DNA of 64,000 bases from Duganella lactea. Its GTDB lineage: Bacteria > Pseudomonadota > Gammaproteobacteria > Burkholderiales > Burkholderiaceae_D. The stretch lies in contig NZ_WWCP01000008.1 of the NCBI RefSeq assembly GCF_009857505.1, positions 1-64,000 of the forward strand. Direction: 5' to 3'. A model generated the notes under the pieces. That model saw nothing but the letters and a program-made list of their open reading frames with translations. It was not told the DNA's origin and searched no databases. Both the position numbers and the translations under genes were made by a program. Below are positions 53,370 through 60,577 of this stretch, piece after piece. The first letter of the stretch is position 1. Each line of letters starts with the position of its first letter.

Positions 53370-54980
53370 ATGGCTCGCACCACAATCGATACGCCGGGCG
53401 GCGGGCAGTCGCGCGTCCCGGCCGTGCCGGGCGAAAAGGTCTCCGGCCGCACCTGGCTGGCGGTGGCCGCCGGCATGCTGGGCGCCTTCATGGCGGTGCT
53501 CGATATCCAGATCACCAACTCCTCGCTCAAGGACATCCTCGGCGCGCTGTCGGCCACCCAGGAGGAGGGCTCGTGGATCGCTACCGCCTACCTGGTGGCC
53601 GAGATCATCGTCATTCCGATGACCGGCCTGTTCGTGCGCGTGTTCGGCATGCGCGGCTACATGATGGGCACCACCGCGCTGTTCCTCGGCTTCTCCACGC
53701 TGTGCGGCTTCGCCTGGAACCTCGAGAGCATGATCGTGTTCCGCATGCTGCAGGGCTTCACCGGCGGCGCCCTGATTCCGATGGCGATGACGCTGGTCAT
53801 GGCCAAGCTGCCGCCGTCCAGGCGCGCCACCGGCATGGCCATCTTCGGCCTGACGGCGACGCTGGCGCCATCGATGGGGCCGACGCTGGGCGGCTATCTG
53901 AGCGAGCTGTATGGCTGGCCGTCAATCTTCTACATCAACTGGGTGCCGGGCCTGCTGCTGATCGGCGGCATCGCCGTCGGCCTGGACAAGGAGAAGACCA
54001 ATCTGTCGCTGCTGTACAACGCCGACTGGCTGGGCATCTTCTGCATGGCGGTGGGCTTGGGCAGCCTGACCATCTTCCTTGAGGAAGGCAACTCGAAGGA
54101 CTGGTTCGACTCGGCCTTCATCAACACCTTCGCCGCGTTGTCCATCGCCGGCTTGCTGGGCTGGGTGGTGACCGGCGCCACGCGCCGCCAGCCCTTCGTC
54201 AATCTGGGCCTGTACGGCCAGCGCAACTTCGCCGCCGCCACCGCGCTGTCGATGGCGATGGGCATGGGGCTGTACGGCTCGGCGTTCATCCTGCCGCTGT
54301 TCCTGGCGCAGATTCCGGGCTACTCGCCGATGCAGATCGGCGAGGTGATCATGTGGGCCGGCCTGCCGCAGCTGTTCATCATGCCGTTCGTGGCCAAGCT
54401 GTCGTCCAAGGTCGACAACCGCATCCTGTGCACCTTCGGCCTGCTGCTGTTCGGCGGCTCGTGCCTGATGAACGCCTACATGGACGCCAGCACCGGCTAC
54501 GACCAGCTGCTGCTGTCGCAGATCGTGCGCGCGCTGGGCCAGCCGTTCGTCATGCTGACGCTGTCGAACTTCGCCATGAACGGCATCGCGCCGAAGGACA
54601 TGCCGTCGGCGTCGAGCCTGATCAACATGACGCGCAACCTGGGCGGCTCGATCGGCATCGCGCTGCTGGCCACCGCGCTGACCAACCGCGAGCACTTCCA
54701 CTCGGCGCGCCTCGGCGAATCGGTCAGCAGCTTCGCGCTGGCGACGCAGGAGCGCCTCGATGTGCTGAGCGCGTCGTTCGTCGGTAAGGGCTTCGACAGC
54801 GCCACCGCGTCGGACATGGCGCTCAAGGCGGTCGACGGCATCGTGCGCCGCGAGTCGTTCGTCATGGCCTACAACGACGGCTTCTTCCTGGTGGCGATGG
54901 TGCTGTTCGCCTGCATCGGCGTGCTGTGGTTCTCGGACAAGGTCAAAGCCCCGTCCGGTGGCGGCGGCGGCGCCCACTAA
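53370..54980 (+). CDS. emrB: DHA2-family MFS drug exporter (EmrB)
   Basis: The 536-residue protein has about fourteen membrane segments of the DHA2 type. It includes MAVLDIQITNSSLKDI (motif D1 LDxTxxN-like), GLTATLAPSMGPTLGGYLSE (antiporter motif C) and GSWIATAYLVAEI. It would export drugs or fatty acids in complex with EmrA and the outer-membrane factor. ATG 53370 follows a weak aagga. Confidence 0.94.
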   Translation: MARTTIDTPGGGQSRVPAVPGEKVSGRTWLAVAAGMLGAFMAVLDIQITNSSLKDILGALSATQEEGSWIATAYLVAEIIVIPMTGLFVRVFGMRGYMMGTTALFLGFSTLCGFAWNLESMIVFRMLQGFTGGALIPMAMTLVMAKLPPSRRATGMAIFGLTATLAPSMGPTLGGYLSELYGWPSIFYINWVPGLLLIGGIAVGLDKEKTNLSLLYNADWLGIFCMAVGLGSLTIFLEEGNSKDWFDSAFINTFAALSIAGLLGWVVTGATRRQPFVNLGLYGQRNFAAATALSMAMGMGLYGSAFILPLFLAQIPGYSPMQIGEVIMWAGLPQLFIMPFVAKLSSKVDNRILCTFGLLLFGGSCLMNAYMDASTGYDQLLLSQIVRALGQPFVMLTLSNFAMNGIAPKDMPSASSLINMTRNLGGSIGIALLATALTNREHFHSARLGESVSSFALATQERLDVLSASFVGKGFDSATASDMALKAVDGIVRRESFVMAYNDGFFLVAMVLFACIGVLWFSDKVKAPSGGGGGAH

Positions 54981-54989
54981 AGAATACGC

Positions 54990-55017
54990 CGTCATTCCGG
55001 TCCGCGCCGGAACGACG
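54990..55017. repeat. REP-like hairpin between emrB and the outer-membrane factor
   Basis: cgtcattccgg (54990-55000) and ccggaacgacg (55007-55017) are inverted repeats matching at 10 of 11 positions. It lies within the operon and shares its sequence with the element at 34385, so it may modulate downstream expression. Confidence 0.75.
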
Positions 55018-55045
55018 GGATCACTGTTTATATGAAGAGGTAATC

Positions 55046-56506
55046 ATGTTGAATTCAGCGCTGAAGCGCCTGACGCTCGCTGTCTCCGTCACGCTGGCCG
55101 TTACCGGCTGCGCCACCGTGGGTAGCGATTTCAAGGCCCCGGCCAATGTCGCCGACGCGGCGTTCCGCCATCTGCCGCCCGCCGACAACGGCGCGGCCCA
55201 ACTGCCGGCGCAATGGTGGACCGTGTTTAACGATCCGACCCTGAACCGGCTGGAAGACACCGCGCTGCGCGACAACCCGGGCGTGAAAGCGGCCGCGCAG
55301 CGGCTGGTGCAGGCGCTTGAGCAGGCCGGCGTCACCCGCGCCGGCCAGCAGCCGCAGTTGAGCGTCAACGCCGGCGTTTCCAACACGCGCACCTCGGCCG
55401 AGACCTCGCAAGGCCTGGCGCTGGGCGAGCGCTCGATCAAGGGCAACAACTACGCGGTTGGCTCCAGCTTCTCCTACGAGGTCGATTTGCTGGGCCGCGT
55501 GCGCCGGCTGGTCGAAGCGTCGGACGCGCAAGCGCTGGCGGCCGAGGCCGACCGTGATGGCGTGCTGTTGCTGCTGTCGTCGCAACTGGCCACCACCTAC
55601 TGGCAGCTGCGCGGTCTGGACGCTGAAATCGCCATCCTGAACGGCGCGCTGGACACCCGCCGCGAAAGCGAGGAACTGGTCACCGCGCGCTTCGACGCCG
55701 GCCTGTCGAATGAGCTGGACGTGTCGCGCGCCCGCATCGAGCGCGCCAACGCCCAGGCCGATTTGCACGAGGTGCAACGCCAGCGCAATCTGCTCGAACA
55801 CAGCCTGGCCACGCTGGTGGGCGCGTCGCCATCGTCGCTGCTGACCGCCGCGACCGCCAACGCGGCGACGCTGCCGTCACCGCCGGCGATTCCGGTCGGC
55901 CTGCCGGCCAGCCTGTTGTCGCACCGCCCCGACCTGGCCGGCAGCGTGGCGACGCTGCGCGCGTCCAATGCGCAGATCGGCGTGGCCGAAGGGGCGTTCT
56001 ATCCTTCGCTGTCGCTGACCGGCAACTTCGGTTTTGCATCAGAGAGCCTGAGCAAGCTGGCGCAGGGCGATTCGCGCCAGTTCAGCATTGGCCCGCTGGC
56101 CTTGTCGCTGCCGATCTTTGACGGCGGGCGCAACCAGGCCAATCTGGCGATCGCCAAGGCGCGCTACGAGGAAGCGCTGGCCAACCATCAGACCAAGCTG
56201 CTGACTGCGCTGCGCGAAGTGGAGGATGCGCTGTCGGACGTGCGGCAGCGCCAGTTGCAGGGCGAGGCGCAGCAAGCCTCGCAGGTGGCGGCGGCGCGCG
56301 GCTACCTGGTGGCGCGGGCGCGCTACGAGCGCGGCGTGTCGACCTACCTCGATGTGACCGATGCGCAGCGCAGCGCGCTGACGGCCGATCGCGCGGCGGT
56401 GCAGATCAATACCCAGCGCTTGTTGGCGGCGGTGTCGGTGGCGCGCGCGCTGGGCGCCGGCTGGCAGCCTTCGCCGCAACTGGCGCAGGTTGCGCAGTCA
56501 CGGTGA
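55046..56506 (+). CDS. Outer-membrane efflux lipoprotein (NodT/OprM family)
   Basis: The 486-residue protein has a lipoprotein signal with lipobox VTGC (Cys at about residue 22) and two outer-membrane efflux (TolC-type) repeats, with LNRLEDTALRDNPGVKAAAQ and LLSHRPDLAGSVATLRASN being characteristic of the NodT group. It would form the exit duct for the EmrAB pump. ATG 55046 is preceded by gaagagg, across the REP-like hairpin from emrB. Confidence 0.94.
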   Translation: MLNSALKRLTLAVSVTLAVTGCATVGSDFKAPANVADAAFRHLPPADNGAAQLPAQWWTVFNDPTLNRLEDTALRDNPGVKAAAQRLVQALEQAGVTRAGQQPQLSVNAGVSNTRTSAETSQGLALGERSIKGNNYAVGSSFSYEVDLLGRVRRLVEASDAQALAAEADRDGVLLLLSSQLATTYWQLRGLDAEIAILNGALDTRRESEELVTARFDAGLSNELDVSRARIERANAQADLHEVQRQRNLLEHSLATLVGASPSSLLTAATANAATLPSPPAIPVGLPASLLSHRPDLAGSVATLRASNAQIGVAEGAFYPSLSLTGNFGFASESLSKLAQGDSRQFSIGPLALSLPIFDGGRNQANLAIAKARYEEALANHQTKLLTALREVEDALSDVRQRQLQGEAQQASQVAAARGYLVARARYERGVSTYLDVTDAQRSALTADRAAVQINTQRLLAAVSVARALGAGWQPSPQLAQVAQSR

Positions 56507-56530
56507 TGCGGAAGAGGCGCGGCGGCATAC

Positions 56531-56678
56531 CCGGTCTCTATTTTTACGCGGTCTAAAAAGTCTATTTCGCTAGATTTCGAACTATTTCGTTAGATTTCGC
56601 TCTAAATAAAGAGTGCTTTTAGACGGAATAGAAAAAATAGAGCGAAATAGACTGAGCAACACTCTATTTTTAGACCGG
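56531..56678. repeat. AT-rich array of nested inverted and direct repeats (operator-like)
   Basis: Outermost are ccggtct (56531-56537) and agaccgg (56672-56678). Inside lie ggtctaaaaa (56550-56559) with tttttagacc (56667-56676), and gtctatttcgct (56560-56571) with agcgaaatagac (56641-56652), all perfect inverted pairs. A 20-base tandem repeat (56562-56581, 56582-56601) matches at 17 of 20 positions. ctctattttta occurs directly at 56536-56546 and 56662-56672. The last inverted arm touches the ribosome binding site of the next gene. The density of ctatttcg and tctaaaa units suggests cooperative protein binding. Confidence 0.8.
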
Positions 56679-56685
56679 AGAAGAC

Positions 56686-57186
56686 ATGGACCATCCTATC
56701 GCGCTGCACCTGCCGAGCAAAGTATTTTGCGCGCTGGTCGCGCATGCCGGCGATGGTGGTTACGGCCCGAAAGCGGAAGCCGCGCTGTGCGACCTCATCA
56801 GAAACTGGATCGCCACCACCGAGGCCGCGCCCCGCCCGTGGGCTGACGACGAGCCAGACGGCGACGACGGTGCGCGAACTTTCACCAAGCCACCCCTATT
56901 GGCGCCGGCAGCGGTCGCGACCTCGGTCACTGCCACCGCCGTCAGTCGCGGCTACCAATGGAAACAAGTGTTCCTGCCCAACGGCACCGAACTGCGCGCC
57001 ATCCACGCTGGCCGCTCCACCTACGCCAAGGTGGAAGACGAACAAATCCTCAGCGACGGCGCACCGACCACGCCATCGCGGCTGGCCAACCTGCGCGGCT
57101 GCGGCACGCGCAATGCCTGGCGCACCGTCTGGCTGCGCTTCCCCGGCGCCCCGCGCTGGCGGCGCGCCGCCGACTGCCGGCGCTGA
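56686..57186 (+). CDS. Unknown protein: RHH-like N-terminus and RAMA-like C-terminus
   Basis: This 166-residue protein starts at ATG 56686 behind ggag. Residues 4-42 (PIALHLPSKVFCALVAHAGD, then a second helix around AEAALCDLIRNWI) have the strand-helix-helix layout of ribbon-helix-helix DNA-binding proteins. A loose linker to about residue 88 leads to a domain at 90-165 with FLPNGTELRAIHAGRSTYAK, then TTPSRLANLRGCGTRNAWRT and a final W and basic tail. That resembles the RAMA domain linked to modified-DNA systems, where a Ser-Pro-Ser loop precedes NGW. Both assignments are by eye. The promoter is an elaborate repeat array, fitting autoregulation. It is a lone gene; no methylase or nuclease is nearby. 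Confidence 0.6.
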   Translation: MDHPIALHLPSKVFCALVAHAGDGGYGPKAEAALCDLIRNWIATTEAAPRPWADDEPDGDDGARTFTKPPLLAPAAVATSVTATAVSRGYQWKQVFLPNGTELRAIHAGRSTYAKVEDEQILSDGAPTTPSRLANLRGCGTRNAWRTVWLRFPGAPRWRRAADCRR

Positions 57187-57229
57187 CTGGCTCGATTACA
57201 ATATGGGCCTCACTCCACAAGAGGACCCC

Positions 57230-58942
57230 ATGAAAAAAATCCTGCTCCCGCTGGCGCTGGCCGTCGCCGCCAGCTGTGTCACCGCCACCGCTTCCGCCGC
57301 CCCGGCCGACGTCAATCAACTCAACAAGATGAGCCAGCGCTACGCGCCGGTCGCGCTGACCGCCGACACCAGCCACTTGTCGGCTGGCGACCGGCAAGCC
57401 ATCAAGAAGCTGATCGAAGCGGCCAAGATCATCGACGTGCTGCAACTGCGCCAGCGCTGGTCCGGCAACGAAGCGCTGTGGGCGGCGCTGAAAAAAGACA
57501 CCACGCCGCTGGGCAAGGCGCGCCTGAACTACTTCTGGCTCAACAAAGGTCCGTGGTCGATTCTCGACGACCACCAATCCTTCCTGCCGGCGGAAGTGGC
57601 CGGTATCAAGGTGCCCGGCAAGAAACCGGAGGGTGGCAACTTCTATCCGCAAGGCGCCACCAAGGCCGAACTGGAGACCTGGATGAACGCGTTGCCGGCG
57701 GCCGAGCGCGAGCAGGCGCAATGGTTCTTCACCACCATCCGCAAGAACCAGGACGGCCAGTTCACCATCGTCAAATATGCCGACGAATACCAGGCCGATC
57801 TGCAAAAAGCCGCCGCGCTGCTGAAGCAGGCCGCCGCCGCCACCGACAACGCCTCGCTGAAAAAATTCCTGACGCTGCGCGCCGACGCCTTCCTCAGCAA
57901 CGACTACCTGGCCTCCGACTTCGCCTGGATGGATCTGGACGCACCGGTCGACGTCACCATCGGCCCCTACGAGACCTACAACGACGAACTGTTCGGCTAC
58001 AAGGCGGCGTTCGAGGCCTACGTCAACCTCCGCGACCAGCAGGAAACCCGCAAGCTGGACTTCTTCGCCCAGCACATGCAGGAGCTGGAAGACAATCTGC
58101 CGCTCGACCCGCGGTACCGCAACCCCAAGGTCGGCGCGCTGGCGCCGATGGTGGTGGTCAATCAGGTCTACGGCGCCGGCGACGGCAACATGGGCGTGCA
58201 GACCGCCGCCTACAATCTGCCCAACGACGAGCGCATCATCAGCCAGCGCGGCTCCAAGCGCGTGATGCTGAAGAACGTGCAGCAAGCCAAATTCAAATCG
58301 ACGCTGACGCCGATCGCCAAGCTGGTGCTGCGCCCGGCCGACCAGCGGGACCTCGACTTCGATTCCTTCTTCACCCACATCCTGGCGCACGAGATCACGC
58401 ACGGCCTCGGCCCGCACAGTACCCGCAAGGACGGCCAGCCATCGACGCCGCGCCAGGACCTGAAGGAGACCTACGCCACCATCGAGGAGGCCAAGGCCGA
58501 CATCACCGGCCTGTACGTGCTGGCCTATATGATGGACAAGGGCCAGCTGCAAGGCACGCTGGGGCAGGGCGAGGCGGCCGAGCGCAAGCTGTACACCACC
58601 TTCCTGGCGTCGGCCTTCCGCACGCTGCACTTCGGGCTGACCGACTCGCACGCGCGCGGCATGGCGATCCAGGTCAACTACATTCTTGACCAGGGCGGCT
58701 TCGTGTCGCACGGCGACGGCACCTTCGCGGTCGATTTCAAGAAGATCAAGCAGGCCGTCACCGACCTGGACCGCGAGTTCCTGACCATCGAGGCCACCGG
58801 CGACTACGCGCGCGCCAAGGCCATGATGAGCAAGTACGTGGTCATTCGTCCCGACGTGCAAAAGGCCTTGGACAAGATGAAGGCGGTCCCCAACGACATC
58901 CGCCCCGCGTTCACCACGGCCACCAGCTTGTTGGCGCAGTAA
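57230..58942 (+). CDS. Exported M49-like (dipeptidyl-peptidase III) zinc hydrolase
   Basis: The 570-residue protein has a signal peptide (residues 1-24, ending ASA) and the zinc site HEITH (His387, Glu388, His391) with ligand Glu419/420 in ATIEEAKADITGLY, as in the DPP III family. LGPHSTRKDGQPSTPRQDLKE lies between them. Unlike classical DPP III the motif is HEXXH, not HEXXGH. It probably removes dipeptides or hydrolyses related substrates in the periplasm. ATG 57230 follows gagga. Confidence 0.8.
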   Translation: MKKILLPLALAVAASCVTATASAAPADVNQLNKMSQRYAPVALTADTSHLSAGDRQAIKKLIEAAKIIDVLQLRQRWSGNEALWAALKKDTTPLGKARLNYFWLNKGPWSILDDHQSFLPAEVAGIKVPGKKPEGGNFYPQGATKAELETWMNALPAAEREQAQWFFTTIRKNQDGQFTIVKYADEYQADLQKAAALLKQAAAATDNASLKKFLTLRADAFLSNDYLASDFAWMDLDAPVDVTIGPYETYNDELFGYKAAFEAYVNLRDQQETRKLDFFAQHMQELEDNLPLDPRYRNPKVGALAPMVVVNQVYGAGDGNMGVQTAAYNLPNDERIISQRGSKRVMLKNVQQAKFKSTLTPIAKLVLRPADQRDLDFDSFFTHILAHEITHGLGPHSTRKDGQPSTPRQDLKETYATIEEAKADITGLYVLAYMMDKGQLQGTLGQGEAAERKLYTTFLASAFRTLHFGLTDSHARGMAIQVNYILDQGGFVSHGDGTFAVDFKKIKQAVTDLDREFLTIEATGDYARAKAMMSKYVVIRPDVQKALDKMKAVPNDIRPAFTTATSLLAQ

Positions 58943-58976
58943 ACATTCCTGATTTTCTACGTAGTAATTTACCTGT

Positions 58977-59002
58977 CACCGGGCAATAATTCTTGCCCGG
59001 TG
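58977..59002. repeat. 10-bp hairpin between two peptidase genes
   Basis: caccgggcaa (58977-58986) and ttgcccggtg (58993-59002) are perfectly complementary with a 6-base loop. There is no T-run, so it is a weak or Rho-linked terminator at best, or a regulator of the gene that starts 21 bases later. Confidence 0.6.
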
Positions 59003-59022
59003 CGTGCTACAGTTTGATCACC

Positions 59023-59691
59023 ATGATCAAGCGCGCCTTCCTCTCCCTGCTGTTGCTGAGCTCCGGTCTCGCGTCCGCCGCCGAGCTGACCGAGCTGGAG
59101 ATCCGCTGGCTCAAGGCCGGCGCCGACGTGCTGCACTATGCCAAGCAGGTGCTGCAGCTGCCGCTCGACATCACCGTGCAGCCGCAGGCGCGCGCCAACG
59201 ACGTGCCGCTGGCGCTGGGCTACGACCAGGGGCGCTGCAAGCTGGTGCTGTCGCTGCGCGGCAATCCGCACGCCGAAGACCTGCTCGACAGTGTCCCAGC
59301 CGCGCAACGCGGCTGGATGATCGAGGCGATGGTGGCGCACGAGATCGGTCACTGCTGGCGCTACGCGCAAGGCCACTGGCACGCGCTGCCGGCCGGCTTC
59401 GCCGAGCGTCCGCCGGCCGCCGGCGCGGCGGCGGACTTGCGCGACACGCGCCGCGAGGAGGGCTTTGCCGATCTGGTGGCGCTGGCCTGGGTCCACCAAC
59501 GGCAGCCGCAGCACTACGCCACCGTGGCGGCCTGGCTGCACACGGTGCGGTTCGGCGCGCCCGCCGTCGGCAGCCACAGCACGCTGACCTGGCTGCGGCT
59601 GGCGCCGACCGGCGCCGCCTTCACCACCGACTTGCCGGTCGTCGAGCAGGCCACGCTGCTGTGGCGCCAAGGCTTGTTAAACGACGAGTAA
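59023..59691 (+). CDS. Exported HEXXH zinc metallopeptidase-like protein
   Basis: The 222-residue protein has a signal peptide (residues about 1-19, ending ASA) and a gluzincin-like site: HEIGH (His106, Glu107, His110) followed by REEGFADLVALAW, where Glu145 or Glu146 may be the third ligand. I do not recognise the family; other conserved-looking parts are LALGYDQGRCKLVLSL. It follows the M49-like gene on the same strand, 80 bases apart. Function unknown, probably periplasmic proteolysis. Confidence 0.75.
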   Translation: MIKRAFLSLLLLSSGLASAAELTELEIRWLKAGADVLHYAKQVLQLPLDITVQPQARANDVPLALGYDQGRCKLVLSLRGNPHAEDLLDSVPAAQRGWMIEAMVAHEIGHCWRYAQGHWHALPAGFAERPPAAGAAADLRDTRREEGFADLVALAWVHQRQPQHYATVAAWLHTVRFGAPAVGSHSTLTWLRLAPTGAAFTTDLPVVEQATLLWRQGLLNDE

Positions 59692-59777
59692 ACCCGGCGA
59701 GTGTACGTTTGCGCACGGAGTGCGCCGGCGGGTCGGCGTTTAATGTGTCCATCAACCACCACAAAAGGGACACGATC

Positions 59778-60488
59778 ATGAACAAATTCCTCGCCCTGCT
59801 GCTGGCCGGCGCCACCAGCGCCGCCTTCGCCGCCACCCCCAACAACGACACCGTGGCCTACAAGGCCGCGCTCAAGCAGTCTGACGCCGCCTACAAAACC
59901 GCCCACGCCGCCTGCGACGGCCAGTCGGGCAACGCCAAGGACGTCTGCCAGGCCCAGGCCAAGGTGGCGCGCGCCAACGCCGAATCGACCGCCGTGCTGC
60001 AGTACAAGAACGATAAGCGGTCGGTCGAAAAAGCCCAGATCAACGTCGCCGACGCCAACTACGCGCTGGCCAAGGAGCAGTGCGACGACCGTAGCGGCGC
60101 CGACAAGGACAGCTGCCTTAGCGGCGCGAAACAGCAGCACACCGCCTGGGTCAACGACGCCAAGGCCGGCAAGCAGGCGGCCGACGTGGCGCAGACCGGC
60201 ATCGACTGCGGCGCCATGAGCGGCACCGACAAGGCCGCGTGCGAGGCGCGCGCCAAAACCGCGCTGGCCAAAGACGCGCTGGCCGACACCGCCATCACCA
60301 CCAAGGTCAAGACCGAGCTGATGGCCGAGCCGGCGCTCAAATCGCTGGAGGTGCACGTGGAAACCACCAACGGCACGGTGATGCTGAGCGGCTTCGTGCC
60401 ATCGCAGGCCGAGGTGGACAAAGCGGTCGACGTGGCGCGCAACGTCAAGGGCGTGACCAAGGTGCAAAGCGCGCTGCGGGTCAAGTAA
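59778..60488 (+). CDS. BON-domain protein with three CX10C units
   Basis: The 236-residue protein has a signal peptide (residues 1-18, ending AFA). The region to about residue 160 is helical with three cysteine pairs, Cys46/57, Cys102/113 and Cys144/155, each spaced CX10C and enclosing SG-x-x-KD or a close variant (for example CDGQSGNAKDVC). The C-terminal BON domain (about 165-236) has LKSLEVHVETTNGTVMLSGF and NVKGVTKVQSALRVK, which bind membranes or other proteins in the periplasm. The repeats look like disulfide-closed helical hairpins. ATG 59778 follows aaggga. Function unknown. Confidence 0.8.
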   Translation: MNKFLALLLAGATSAAFAATPNNDTVAYKAALKQSDAAYKTAHAACDGQSGNAKDVCQAQAKVARANAESTAVLQYKNDKRSVEKAQINVADANYALAKEQCDDRSGADKDSCLSGAKQQHTAWVNDAKAGKQAADVAQTGIDCGAMSGTDKAACEARAKTALAKDALADTAITTKVKTELMAEPALKSLEVHVETTNGTVMLSGFVPSQAEVDKAVDVARNVKGVTKVQSALRVK

Positions 60489-60493
60489 AACCC

Positions 60494-60577
60494 CGGTGTC
60501 AGGTCTGACAAAAGCACACGGCCTCAACTGCGTAGCAGTTGAGGCCGTGTGCTTTTGTCAGACCTGACACCGTTTTT
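60494..60577. terminator. Perfect 38-bp hairpin between convergent genes
   Basis: The arms 60494-60531 and 60535-60572 are perfectly complementary around a 3-base loop, starting cggtgtcaggtctgac and ending gtcagacctgacaccg, followed by five T. It can terminate the BON gene and the FAD gene. Its length and perfection exceed a normal terminator and resemble a REP-type or insertion-derived element. Confidence 0.8.
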
